From Agrypnia vestita (taxonomy: Eukaryota > Arthropoda > Insecta > Trichoptera > Phryganeidae), in the NCBI GenBank assembly GCA_016648135.1, contig JADDOH010002586.1, positions 173,040 to 237,039 of the forward strand: a stretch of 64,000 nucleotides of DNA, read 5' to 3'. Of this stretch, positions 43,674 to 54,060 are shown piece after piece; the stretch's first letter is position 1; each line of letters begins with the position of its first letter. The notes beneath the pieces were generated by a model. That model had not been told where the DNA came from. It did no database searches and worked only from the letters and a program-made list of their open reading frames with translations. The translations under genes and the position numbers were made by a program.

Positions 43674-44331
43674 GAGAACTAACTAACTAACCATCACGCC
43701 GTTTCCCTGCAGGGGTAGGCAGAGAGGATTGAACGCCACACTCTTCTATCCTGGCACACCACTTTTGCTTCGGCCACATTCATACATCTTCTCATACATG
43801 TTCTACGGTTATTGCGGCTTTTAACAAGGCCATCCTCAAATACTTGTAGTACCTGATCGTGCCAGGTCTTTCGCGGACGCCCTCTATTCCTGTTGCCTTC
43901 AACATTCGCCTCATATATTTTCTTAACCATCCTTTCCTCGTTCATACGTTCCACATGACCAAACCATCTCAGCACTCCTTTCTTTATTCTATCTACCACA
44001 CTACAGCCAGCATTGCATTCACTTCTAATTTGATTCATTCATTCAATTCATTCCTCACTCTATCGGCTAAAGATTTTCCACACAAGCGTCTTAGTGACCG
44101 CATTTCAACAGCATTCAGTCTACTTTCATTCCTCTTTTGCCAATTCCAGGCTTCACTTTCATACATAAGGGTTGGCACTAGAACGCCATTATGTACCGCT
44201 AGTCTTGCTTCTTTTAACAGATTCTTATTGGCCATAATTGCATTTAGTGCACCATTAACTTTGTTTCCCGCAAATATATAAGAGAAAAAATGATATTGAC
44301 TCCTGTAAGGAGTTAAGGTAAAAATCGTCAA
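43674..44331 (-). pseudogene. Non-LTR RT C-terminal relic (RTE-like)
   Basis: Two minus-strand frames join at about 44035. The first (44331-44035) has GNKVNGALNAIMANKNLLKE, then VLVPTLMYESEAWNWQKR and VEMRSLRRLCGKSLADRVRN. The second (44038-43694) has KKGVLRWFGHVERMNEERM, EGNRNRGRPRKTWHDQV and NRRTCMRRCMNVAEAK. The order LVPTLxYxSEAW, RWFGHVERM, GRPRKTW is the C-terminal half of RTE-like ORFs. One frameshift separates the halves; otherwise the coding sequence is well kept, so insertion was fairly recent. It ends with a conserved 3' piece (CCATCACGCCGTTTCCCTGC at 43690 on the plus strand) and a TAGTTAGTTAG-type tail, also found decayed at 50388-50530. Confidence 0.85.
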
Positions 44332-44613
44332 TACAAAACATTCAACAAATAAGCACTTACAGATTAGATTTAAATTAAATTTTATTTAGTTATTAAATGT
44401 AGGTCCCTTATTTTACATCAGTAATTCATCAATCATTAATCAATGTTCGTTAAGCGAATAGAAATAAACATCACATTTTCAATATTGATTGTATATTTCA
44501 TTGAAATTATTTAATCTCTTAAAGTAATTACGGATGCTTTAAACCTTTTATAGCGGGAAATAAAATGAAAAACAAAAAAACAGGATACGCCATTCAAATT
44601 AATGAAATTATTA
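44332..44613. other. AT-rich stretch, nothing recognised
   Basis: No gene or repeat identified. Confidence 0.4.
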
Positions 44614-44722
44614 ATCTTCTTCTTCTTCTTGGCACTGTCTCAACTCATTGCCTAGGCAGGCTATTGGGGTCGGTTCTTCTCATTCTCAGGCTGTGTGTTC
44701 TTCGGTTCTGGGTGTGGGAGCA
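44614..44722 (-). mobile_element. RTE-like 3' end with (GAA)n tail
   Basis: On the minus strand CCCAGAACCGAAGAACACAC, GAGAAGAACCGACCCCAATA, GCCTGCCTAGGCAATGAGTT, then AAGAAGAAGAAGAAG. It is a 5'-truncated copy of the element at 3837-4326. Confidence 0.8.
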
Positions 44723-45084
44723 TGAAAATGAAATTTCTAATGATTACGAAATATGTTAAGAAATTATTCTAAAACTGGGTATTGACATACCTATACAAAT
44801 TAAATAACAATATGCTTATATATATGTTCTGAAAAAACAATTACAGGATTTTATCCACAGAGAGATAATTATTAATTAAAACAAATTATATAAGACTTCA
44901 CAATTAAAATATTGATTTTCAGGTAAAATGTTGAATTCGGAAAAATATCATATATACATTAACAAGAATATTGCTTAATACTCCAGTTTAAAGTTATAGA
45001 AGTATTATTACCAGTTGCGAAATTTATGTGTGTATATTATTTCACGAGAAGTACTATAGATGTCTCTAGCACAGTCTCTTCAAA

Positions 45085-45300
45085 TACATGTTTTCAAAAT
45101 AAAAATTTTCAGATTTGGAACATATATACAACTTTCAAACAATTGATAATGTGTGGATGTTCTTACGATGGAATGAACGATGCATTGTGTAGAACACTTA
45201 AGCCAGCTCAAACAGGTCGTAAATCCTGGGCCATCGTATTAAAGTCTTTCATGCGCGTTTCTCTTCTAAATAGCTTCGTCTCTGTGAGACTTCTATAATT
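45085..45300 (-). repeat. Rep-A copy next to piggyBac
   Basis: GGAACATATATACAACTTTC, then CACTTAAGCCAGCTC and CTTCGTCTCTGTGAGACTTC match the right half of 22459-22766. The piggyBac-like element begins 8 bp further on. Confidence 0.75.
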
Positions 45301-45308
45301 TACCTTAA

Positions 45309-47154
45309 CCCATTACTGCATAAAGTTTGCTTTAGTACTAAATTTAATTTTTATGTTAAATAATGGACAGTTGGGGTCATATAAAAGATCCAGTTAGTAA
45401 AAAACATAGCATATATACGTAGTTATGATTTTATGACCCGTCCGATATATCGGACGCTATGCACAACGGAACCATACACTTCTTTAGGGCTAGAAAACTG
45501 TCCGCTAACTTTTGGTGGACAGTTCTCAACACGGTTGGCCCGTATTGTGCCAGTTGCATAGTAGCCTTACTCTCGCAGATGTCTCGATGACAAAGATGTG
45601 AAAAAGTTGTCAAAGTATATTTTTATGCCACTTTGGCTGGTAACTTTCCGAGCTCTATTAGAGTGAGAACTACATCCCCGCCTAATCCGAAATCTTTCTT
45701 TTCTGCAGTTTTCCCTGTATACACGCTAAAAGCCGCCATATAACCAGTGCTGGCACACATAGCCCAATTTTTGAAGCCAAATCTTATCGGCTTTCCTCTA
45801 ATAAATTGTTTGGCATAATGTTTTCCATAGTATGGGATCATACTTTCGTCGACGCTATAATACTCATAAAATCCATAGTGTTTTCAGAAAGATTCACCCA
45901 GACTATCTAGCAGTGGACGCAACTTACACAGCCTGTCAGAAGAAGCTGATAATAATGTATTATCATTCAGGTGTAAAGATTGGAGTATCGCTTCAAATCT
46001 GTTATATCTTATATTTCCTGCATGAATTTTCGGCACATCATTATCTCTAGAAAAATACAGTCTTTTATTTGGTAACTTGGCATAGCCCGACAACAACATA
46101 ACACCGAAAATAACGTAAATTTCATCTTCTGTAATCATCAAAGTTTTATTTTTCTGACCCGCTTAAAGATTTGTTTGGTCTACAATGTGTCTTACTAAAT
46201 CTTTGTGAAAAAAGAGCTTGAAATAATCTAAGGGGTCTTGACAATTTTGACTTTTTTCTGATGTTGGTTGTGTGCTGTATTATGGGCATGTGAAGTTAGG
46301 TAATTGTTTTTTCCATAATATTTTTCTTTTATTTTTAGCCTAAGACTTTTTTGGTGGATTATTACGCGCTTTTAGAGAAGAAAGTGTTTCATTATCTTCA
46401 TAATCGCTTTCTTCACTCGATGAAGGTGCCTGCAAAATTTCAGTATTTGATGATTGGATACCTGAAGATACTGACGGCATAGATAGCATCATCTCGCTTT
46501 GCTTGTAATCGTTGTAGATCACATCTACTTTGAATCAATGTGCGTCCCAAATGGCTTAGGTTGGCATCATGTTCATCGTCAGACTTGTCACTGTTCTCAT
46601 CCGTAGCCTGACCACTCCGTTCAATAAGTGGCTCAACGTAAATAAGGTTCACCGCGGTATCATTGTCATCTTCGCATTCTAAAGCCGATAAAATGTCGTG
46701 CACCTTCAAGCTGTAAAAGTTGTCTTTTATTATTTTATCAAACACCAAACCTTAGAGCCCGCTATGCATAACGTCCGATATATCGGACGGCATCAAAATC
46801 ACATACATAAGAAGCAAAGTAACAATTTTGACATAAAATTAAGCTTATTTTTACATAGGTACACATTATTTCATCAAATATTATACATTTTTTAAATTTT
46901 TTATCGTAAGTATTACAAGAAAAACAAAATAATGCTAACCATTTTCTTAAAACAGCCCGACCATGATCCGCCATTTTCGAAAATGACAAATAACAAGCAA
47001 AATATGGTATTTAACCGTTTCAAATGGGGTTCCCAATATAAAAAAAATATTGAACTATCGTTCAAAACAAAGAAACTACCAAATCATTTAGTTTTTCTAC
47101 CAAATATATTAAATTTACTTGCGTCCGATTTATCGGACGCTATGCTGTAATGGG
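45309..47154 (-). mobile_element. piggyBac-like element, TTAA-flanked, internally deleted
   Basis: TTAA lies at both borders (45305-45308 and 47155-47158). The ends CCCATTACTGCATA and TATGCTGTAATGGG are inverted repeats with one mismatch in 14. The CCC-type terminus and TTAA target are piggyBac hallmarks. The perfect 18-bp palindrome CGTCCGATATATCGGACG occurs at 45439-45456 and 46772-46789, and with one base changed at 47122-47139. The transposase is on the minus strand and broken. At 1.85 kb it is shorter than intact relatives (about 2.4 kb). A Rep-A copy abuts the left side. Confidence 0.9.
45431..46748 (-). pseudogene. piggyBac-like transposase, frameshifted and deleted
   Basis: From a start at 46748 the frame gives VHDILSALECEDDND and an acidic N-terminus. 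It shifts near 46520 into a serine/acid-rich stretch (SSSEESDYEDNETLSSLK), as in many piggyBac proteins. After a stop, an unannotated stretch reads DPLDYFKLFFHKDLVRHIV, then EDEIYVIFGVMLLSGYAKLP (46130-46070) and NIRYNRFEAILQSLHLND, the conserved N-terminal transposase domain. Next come YSVDESMIPYYGKH and GKPIRFGFKNWAMC, containing the first catalytic aspartate. After KLPAKVA (45623) the strand with the second aspartate (FDNFF in relatives) and the third are missing. The last frame (45613-45431), ending ASDISDGS at a palindrome, is probably the C-terminal end or non-coding. Inactive. Confidence 0.85.
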
Positions 47155-47158
47155 TTAA

Positions 47159-47369
47159 TGTACAAATTAAATCATTTACTTGCAATGCCGTTAACGCCGG
47201 CCATCCAATATATCAGATTCTTATACTGCGGAGGGTTTTTACACTGCTGCCCAGTTATCGGTGCTGATAAAACGTGCGAAATATAACACCACTCCTCAAA
47301 GAGTTACAATGGTAACTCTAAATCTCTAAACAGCTTGGCATCTCATACAACAGCCATGGCAGAAGAAGC
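47159..47369. other. Short unique stretch between piggyBac and Rep-A
   Basis: No element recognised. The SYNTAX-free 47335-47523 open frame only runs into the Rep-A copy. Confidence 0.35.
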
Positions 47370-47830
47370 TACCAATGGAGAGAAACATTCAGAATATTTT
47401 TTGAGTTTGTTCAAATCTTTCAGAACAGTGCTGGATTTTTGTCACAGAGACATCATTAATCAGTTAATGTATATTATAGATGTCTCACAGAGACGAAACT
47501 GTATTTTTACTATGGGAATGTAGGTATGGAAGTCTTTTAGGTGTACAGTGTACGTAGGGCTTACGACCTTTCATACGGCTGACTTAAGTGATCACTTTAC
47601 ACAATATAACGTTCGCCTTTTCCACCCATGATAGAATATACCATGTCTACTAATTTTTGGAAGTTGTATATATTTAAATTACGTGCCACGCTTTATATGT
47701 GAGTTGTAACCATCCTCCGCGCGGCCTGCCCTAAAGCATTTTCATTCCCCCTAAATGCGCACAGATGTCGCTAATTGTTCTAATATCGCCAATGTCGCTA
47801 ATGAGACCTCTATAATTGATTATGCTGGGA
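47370..47830 (+). repeat. Rep-A copy, most complete
   Basis: In order: GAATATTTTTTGAGTTTGTT, CAGAACAGTGCTGGATTT, GTCACAGAGACATC, TATCTATAAT-type palindromic centre (GATGTCTCACAGAGACGAAA), CCACCCATGATAGAATATAC and ACAGATGTCGCTAATTG at the end. Length about 390-440 bp. No coding capacity is conserved between copies; the type of element is unknown. Confidence 0.8.
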
Positions 47831-48062
47831 GAAACATCATACAATGGTCTGCAGGACCACAAGGCCTCAACCCTTTACTAGAAGTCCACAGAGTTGACGG
47901 AGCTGCCTCCTGAGGCACGCGGAGCTCAGAACCTTAACAGTTCCAGTAAAGAACTGGACACCTCGCTGTTCTTAGAACTACAAATGAACTGAATAAACAG
48001 CGCAGTTGGAATAATCTACATCATTAAACGGTGCTTTAAAAATAAACAAATTAATTTTTATT
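47831..48062. other. Unique stretch
   Basis: Less AT-rich, with no recognisable frame or repeat. Confidence 0.4.
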
Positions 48063-48118
48063 CAGAATATTTTGAGTATGTTCAAATTTTTTCCAGGGCA
48101 CAATACTGGATTTTATCC
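48063..48118 (+). repeat. Rep-A fragment
   Basis: AGAATATTTTGAGTATGTTC and ATACTGGATTTTATCCC match the start of the 47370 copy; the Jockey-like relic begins right after it. Confidence 0.6.
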
Positions 48119-48790
48119 CCTCGTTCAGTAACACCAATAAAGTTCGATTATACGATCAATAAAGAAAAAAATTCACGCGTTGCTGAGATCAACGATCTCG
48201 GTATAGTCTTTGATGCCAGACTGACTTTCTCAAGTCACATAAACCAACTAGTTACAACATGTTATAAGCTTTTAGGTTTCGTAACACATAATATAACAGA
48301 AGGATTTTCTAATGAGTTGTGCATCGACCAAATGTGCAATTTCATCATTCGTTCAAAATTGGAATATGAACTGGCAGTTTGGAGCCCACACGAAAGGAAA
48401 TACATCGACATGATTGAGCAGACTCAAAAGAAATTCTTGCGCTACTTATACGTGCGCAGAACAGGAGAATCTCCTAATTCATGAACCATGAAGTACTGCT
48501 GAGGGAATGCAACCACCGCAGCCTCGAGTCGCGCAGACAGGAGGGCCTAGTCATGTTGGGGGTTAAAATTTTAAGAAATAAAATTGATGCCCCGAACCTG
48601 CTAGAGAATTATGCCCTGTTTATACCAAATAATTATTTGCGAAATCGAGGTCACGCGCTATTTCATGTCACAAAATGCAGAACGGACGTAATGAATAAGC
48701 ACACCATAACTCCTAAATGAACTAAGCGATCATGTCGATGTATTTAATGATAGCATTGAAAGCATCAAGCAGCGGATCGCCTCCATTTAG
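48119..48790 (+). pseudogene. Jockey-like non-LTR RT C-terminal relic
   Basis: The frame beginning near 48140 gives INDLGIVFDARLTFSSHINQ, then YKLLGFVTHNIT, LEYELAVWSPHERKYIDMIE and QKKFLRYLYVRR. This is the thumb/C-terminal sequence of Jockey-clade RTs (DLGVxFDxxLTFxxHI ... VWSPxxxxxIExVQxxFLR). After one stop (near 48480) it continues as RECNHRSLESRRQEGLVMLG and ending segments to about 48720, one frame change further to 48790. The RT palm and the endonuclease are absent: 5'-truncated, lightly decayed. No tail is clear. Confidence 0.85.
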
Positions 48791-48865
48791 ATACTCACTC
48801 CAAGATATACTTTCATTTTAAATGGAGCAATTTGTAATGCAAAAAAAAAAACATTATATGTTATA

Positions 48866-48992
48866 GATGTCTCATAGAAACAAAACGACTTTTTATATAG
48901 GATGTAGGTATGGAAGAGTCTTTTTGGGTATTCATTGGGCTTGCGACCTATCGTATGACTGGCTTAAGGGATCACTTTACACAATGTAATTT
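48866..48992 (+). repeat. Rep-A fragment
   Basis: ATAGATGTCTCATAGAAACA, GGATGTAGGTATGGAAGAG, CGTATGACTGGCTTAAGG and CACTTTACACAATGTAA align with 47472-47610. Confidence 0.75.
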
Positions 48993-49240
48993 TATTATTA
49001 TTATTATTATTATTAAGAACTTATCATCTGGGAGAACAGCCATCCTCTGACAAGTGAGACAGCTATTAATGATGAACTTAATATATAAATACAAAATTCT
49101 CTCTAGTGGGGAGTGTCCACATTTTACACAGGGCCCTAAGGAGTGATAATAAAAAAATTGGAATGGATGCAATTCAATCAAATAATAACAATTATTTCGG
49201 AGCGTATCCAAAAAAATAATGCTGGTAACCATGTTCTGTC
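48993..49240 (-). mobile_element. Non-LTR retroelement 3' end with (TAA)n tail
   Basis: The minus strand runs through TAGGGCCCTGTGTAAAATGT, GGACACTCCCCACTAG and TGTCTCACTTGTCAGAGGAT, and ends in eight TAA units (49016-48993). 5'-truncated; no coding part kept. The tail lies directly against a Rep-A copy. Confidence 0.6.
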
Positions 49241-49433
49241 CAGGATTACATAGAGTAATTACGCAAAATTTGGATGTAATCAGTCAAAGGGTGTAGGATT
49301 ATATGGAGAACTAATAGGTGGACACTGATTTTTATATTTTGATTACGAAGAATGCTTGAAGAATTGACAATTAGGCGACAGTCGCAATAATATTTACGCA
49401 ACGTATAAACTTTCTTCGGGGATAACGGAGAAA

Positions 49434-50166
49434 AAAATAACCCTTAAACAAAGTTTTTATTATACTCCTTTTCTCATTGAATCAGGTTTCGTGCCTACTG
49501 TACGCGTAGGGATCATTACTCATTTGTATTGATTCCAGTTTGAAAAAAACATTAAAATTTCGAAATATCCAAAATTATACTATAATTATTAAATTCTTTT
49601 GAAAGAAAATTTTTTAGATCATTTTTATCGTCGCCACGAATCTGCCTGCAAAGTTTCATCTCGATTGAATCACGGGAAAAAAGTTAAAAATCGATCCAAA
49701 GTTTTTCCGGCAGACAAACCGCAGACGCTACGAGTTAAAAGAAAGGGAGTAAAAAAGTAACCCATAAAAACCAAGTTTTTATTATACTCCCTTTCTCATT
49801 TACAAGTGGAAACTGGTTTGGCGCTTAACCTATGCGTTGGGCTTCGGTCGGACGACGCTACGAAAGGGAGTAATAAAAAATTTCGAAAAAAACAAATTTA
49901 TACTATAATCAGGTGTAGTGTCTACCAGAAGCGTCGGAATTTCCATACAACTTACTAAGTTGTGTGAAAAAACCATTAAAATTTCTAAATATTCAAAATT
50001 ATATTATAATTATTTTTTTTACGAAAATTTGATTGATCATTTTGATCGTCGCCACGAGTCTGCCTGCAAAGTTTCAGCTAGATTTGATCATGGGAAAAGG
50101 GTTAAAAATCGATTCAAAATTTTTCGTCAAGCAAGCAGACGCTACGAGTTAAAAAAAGGGGAGTAA
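49434..50166 (+). repeat. ACTCCC repeat family, two tandem copies
   Basis: Copy 3 (49434-49757) is followed head-to-tail by copy 4 (49758-50166). Both contain GTCGCCACGA, CTGCCTGCAAAGTTTCA and CGCTACGAGTTAAAA, and end AAAGGGAGT or AAAGGGGAGT. Copy 4 has the 86-bp module (49786-49871) and a near-perfect CATACAACTTACTAAGTTGT hairpin, as in copy 1. An 82-codon frame (49918-50166) is translation of the repeat, not a gene. Confidence 0.8.
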
Positions 50167-50387
50167 AAATAGAAAGCGAACGATAAAAAATTTGTTTGCG
50201 ACTTTTTTTTAGAAAGCAAGAAAAGTTTTGCTTACGGAATTGGAATTCTACTTTGCAAAATAGTATTCAGTCAACGAAACTATTTTCAAGAATTACGCGT
50301 ATCATTAAATCTGGAATATAAAATTGCTTCAGTTCGAATATTTTTATTTCTGTTTTCGTGAACCTATACTATTCCAGACATAATAAA
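50167..50387. other. AT-rich stretch, nothing recognised
   Basis: No gene or repeat identified. Confidence 0.4.
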
Positions 50388-50530
50388 TGAACTAACTATC
50401 TGACCATCATGTCGTTTCTAGTACATTTCTACATTATACAAGGGAATATAGAACGCCACACTTTCTTCTGTCCTGGAAAACCATTCTTGTCTAATCACAG
50501 GTTGTTAACAGGACCATCCCCCAGAAAATG
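50388..50530 (-). mobile_element. RTE-like 3' end, decayed
   Basis: AACTAACTATCTGACCATCA, AGAACGCCACACTTTCTTCT and TAACAGGACCATCC parallel 43681-43835 (same orientation). Only the 3' 140 bp are present, with small indels. Confidence 0.7.
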
Positions 50531-50707
50531 GCCTATCCTCTATATAAAATCTGGTTAATAACTTAATAAAAAGTGTAATATAGCTTGTCCATAATACTTA
50601 ATAGGTGAATTCCTGTTAAGTATTATGGACTAGAATAGACTATACATTATGTAAATAATCAATGTTTGTATAAATTAGCTGAACGAGAAGAAATTCTCAC
50701 ACATTTT

Positions 50708-51256
50708 GCATGAACTACATTGGCTTCGTTTTCCTCAAAGAGTTTAAGTTGTGTTGGATAATTAACAAGGTGACATATAATATGGCGCCTCTCTATATTC
50801 AAGAGCTCTGCATCCCAGACGACTTAAATAGTAGACGCCAAACTCTGAAGTCAGCCACTACTTCAGCTGCAGGAAGGGTTGTACAACCGATCGTCCACTG
50901 CCAGAAGACTAAGTTTAGTTAATCAACGGGCATTTGCGGTGGCAGGTCCAAAGGCGTGGAACTCTCTTCTCTCAATGCATCAGAAACAGTGTTTAAAAAA
51001 AGACTCAAAAGCACCTTTTGGTAAAATAATTTCCATTAAATTAAATACTCGTGTAGGAATAAACAATGTTTGTATAATTCGCCCTTGAGGTGATTTTTTA
51101 ACGAAAATGGTGCTATAGAAATTATCCATTTTTATTTTTATTATTATTGAAACACCATGTATTATGGTTGTGTAATTTGAGGGACTGGTACCAACGTAAC
51201 TCGACTGACTTGTTTGTTGCCGACCTCAGATAGGAAATGGCACTATAAAAAGAAGA
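50708..51256 (+). pseudogene. CR1/L2-like RT C-terminal relic with AAGAAG tail
   Basis: The translation shows LHWLR near 50717 (relatives LHWLPV), FKLCWIINKV, APLYIQELCIP, SRRQTLKSA, and in a shifted frame NQRAFAVAGPKAWNSL (50930-50975). This LHWLP ... FKL ... APxYLxDLC ... RAFAVAGPKAWNSLP series is the closing part of CR1/L2-type ORF2 proteins. There are at least two frameshifts and a stop. The 3' UTR ends GCCGACCTCAGATAGGAAAT, then an AAAAAGAAGAT tail. The same end occurs on the minus strand at 15357-15420. Confidence 0.85.
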
Positions 51257-51944
51257 TAAGGGACATGAAAGTTTTAATTTTTTTCAATACTTTAGATATC
51301 TGCATACCGTTGGACAATCCCAAAAAAATTGACAGTAAATTTGTGAATATAAAAATGATGAAATCCTAATTATATTAAAATGAATATAAAGCCTTTTTAC
51401 ACATTGTTTATTTGTGTGTGCATTACGGTTGATAGCACAATTGAAAAAAATGTAAAAAAAGAGACGTCCTTACAGTTTAAACAGTCTGTGAAGTCTTGGC
51501 AGTGATGAGTGTATGTGATAGTTTGTTCATGTATTATTGTAATAGAATATATATTTTAAACGCGTTCACAAGACAAACTTAAGAGAAGATCACGTATATC
51601 AGAAATATAAGGAAAAATTAGAAAAAGAATTTCAAAACCTTGTATAGGTAATATGATTTCATAAGTTTTGTATAAATTCAGCGTATCCTCATTCTCTGCC
51701 CCCAGATAATTAATCCCCTACCGAGGGCCGGTGGCGGTCCAGGGGATGCGTGCTCACTAAACATTTAGCCCAGCGAGGGGTGCGAGCTGCGCCACTTGGA
51801 GGCTTCGCCGCTGCGTGACGTAGTGTAATTTTTCTCAACTCAGCTGTACAATTGAAATATCCCAGCATTTTTAAGAAAACTTTTCTTATCACGCTAAACA
51901 TTCATTTTTAAGACCGAATAAATGACAATTTTTCAGAATAACCT
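51257..51944. other. AT-rich stretch with a GC-richer block
   Basis: 51715-51815 is GC-richer (GAGGGCCGGTGGCGGTCC) and carries a 63-codon minus-strand frame without motif. No element recognised. Confidence 0.4.
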
Positions 51945-52423
51945 ATACCTATAAAACTAAATGTCTATCTATGTATCTGTTTTTTTTTTGGAAATTTGAA
52001 TATATCTTTTAGGACTCGACGGATAACGTAGGCGACATTTCCCTCCTATTCTTTTGCCCTTTCGATGCAAATCTGTACCGTTCAACCGATCGGACTCAAA
52101 ATTTGGAACCTTATTCTTTAGGACTCGGCGGGTAACGTAGGCGACATTTCCCTCCTATTCTTTTACCCCTTCCCCGCCCCCTGATATATTTTCAATGCAA
52201 ATCTATACCTTTTGACCGATCGGACTCAAAATTTGCAAACTTATTCTTTAGGACCCGGCGGGAAACAAAAGTCACATTTCCTCCCTCCCCTTTTACCCTT
52301 TCTCCTCCCCCTGATATATTTTAGATACAAATCTATACCGATTGAATCGAACCTTTGTTTCCGCCCACAAATTTATTTTCAACTTAATCCTTAACTCTTG
52401 CAATGCTGGGTACGAACAGCTAG
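51945..52423 (+). mobile_element. Helitron-like element with internal tandem repeats
   Basis: Three tandem units of about 109-130 bp begin AGGACTCGACGG (52011), AGGACTCGGCGG (52120) and AGGACCCGGCGG (52250) and share CGACATTTCCCTCC and CCGATCGGACTCAAAATTTG. The block ends ACGAACAGCTAG (52423) before T, a CTRR-type end, but no clear hairpin precedes it. Central tandem repeats are usual in non-autonomous Helitron-like elements. The 5' boundary is a guess. Confidence 0.5.
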
Positions 52424-53524
52424 TAAAGAATAAGAATCAAGAAAAAAAAAAACGTAACGAAATTCACGCTTAGACAATCCCAATGCACTCTGCACCAACT
52501 TTTTAATTTATTTATTTTTATTATATTTTATTTTAATATGTCTGTTCTGAGAAAGTGTACATATAACAATGTACACTTTGTCAATTTTGCCGTCATTAAT
52601 ATTTTATAAATTGAGTCCTACAATATTATTTTGTAAGTTGGTAGAAATCAATTTATCTTACCATATCTATTATTGTCGTCATCCAAAATGTCCAAATATT
52701 AAATCAATGCCAAGTACATACCGACTGAAGCCTTAAAATATTATAAATATTTTGTTTACCTGAAAATACGGGTGTTAGTGTCAGTTTCATAGCTGCACGC
52801 TTCTTCTATGAAATATTGGATATTGACTTACATGTTATCAGAAATAATCTCTTTAATACTTTGCTAAATTTGCCCTCCTGTTTCCATATACATACAGCTT
52901 TGATATGACATTAATACCATAAAAATAAGTAACTTTCATTACTTTCTCTAGTTTTTAAGTATACAAATTGTAATTTAGTAATAATGATTAAATAAATCAA
53001 TAAAAATATACAACTTATGTGCAATATATTGTATATGATCGATGGTAGAAAGAAAGGTGCACGTTCTAATAGTTTATGACCATACGAGAAATTCCAAAGC
53101 GAGAGCAAATCTCATACACAACCGCAACATGCAAGACATGCATATGCATATGTATTAAGTTAGTGTGTCAATCTCGTGTCATTAAGTAAGAATACTTAAA
53201 GAAATAATTCATTTTAGGTGTTCTATGGGTTCAGATTATTATCTAGAAAATGGATGTTGTGTGACTTAGATTATGATAGATTATCTGCAAGAATATCAGA
53301 ATCAATGTTAGGGTCAGTACAATACGTATTACATATTAGACACAGTCATGGATGGGAGAAAAATGAGTTACATTATTAGGATGCTGACTTATTCTAAAGA
53401 ACTCCAGGTTTCGTATACCCCGTATTCTCTATTTGCATATGCAAATTTATGTCAAGTAAATAAATAAAATCCATAATCTTGCATAGCACAACAAGATCGA
53501 ATATTTTCCGATTTGTGTATTTTT
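52424..53524. other. AT-rich stretch, nothing recognised
   Basis: No coding relic found. A few TGCATATGCATATG-like palindromes lie near 53135-53150. Confidence 0.4.
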
Positions 53525-53715
53525 AAAAATGCAAGACGATCCTCGTAGCTGTGAAGATTACTGTATCGACCAGCTCTGTAGGACAAAATACGTAGAAACT
53601 TTTTCTGCACTCTTTTGGTTCTTGCAACATGTGTTGTATAATAAGGTGTCCTAATAACTGACGATTACTCCAAGATACTTCGTAATGTGGACAATTTTAA
53701 GACTGTGGATTCTTA
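53525..53715 (-). pseudogene. Jockey-like RT C-terminal relic, deleted
   Basis: Minus strand: LKIVHITKYLGVIVSY, then in another frame TRTKRVQKKFLRILSYRAGR and HSYEDRLAFLKIH. These are the two ends of the VxxLGVxxD ... RVQKKFLRxL ... YxxRLxxL segment with about 70-80 residues between them missing. Short and frameshifted. Confidence 0.6.
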
Positions 53716-53799
53716 AAGTCGTGAGTAATTCTTATATATGTATATAAATCAATCTCTTATATAAAAATTATACTTTTCATAGCAGAAGATAAAACTAAT

Positions 53800-54060
53800 C
53801 TATAGACCCATAAAAATGTAATCATTATTCAAAAACCATCTATTACGTCTCCACTTCTACACCTAATGACCACGCCCACATACTCACCGGACTCCAATAT
53901 CCACCCCACTCCTCACACCGTTCTTTAGCTTAAGTTTAGCATTAGTAACATTACTGAAGATGATGCGTTAACATCGAAAACGTTCAAATCGTTATAAATA
54001 AATAGTGAAAGTTAACAAAGTTATCATTTATTAATATATTTACTAAAAGAGGTGTTTTAA
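53800..54060 (+). mobile_element. Penelope-like 3' tail with hammerhead-like core
   Basis: CTGAAGA (53954-53960), one T, a 4-bp hairpin (GATG/CATC, 6-nt loop), GAAA (53976-53979), then AACGTT. Downstream TAACAAAGTTATCATTTATT parallels TAACAAAGTTATTATTATTT behind the Penelope-like frame (about 61999-62020), which ties this tail to that family. No coding relic upstream. Confidence 0.6.

Noticed and set aside
43859..44281. 140-codon plus-strand frame
   Set aside because: Antisense of the RTE-like relic at 43674-44331.
49918..50166. 82-codon frame
   Set aside because: It is translation of the ACTCCC repeat, and the related minus-strand frame at 28450-28632 is the same repeat read in another copy.
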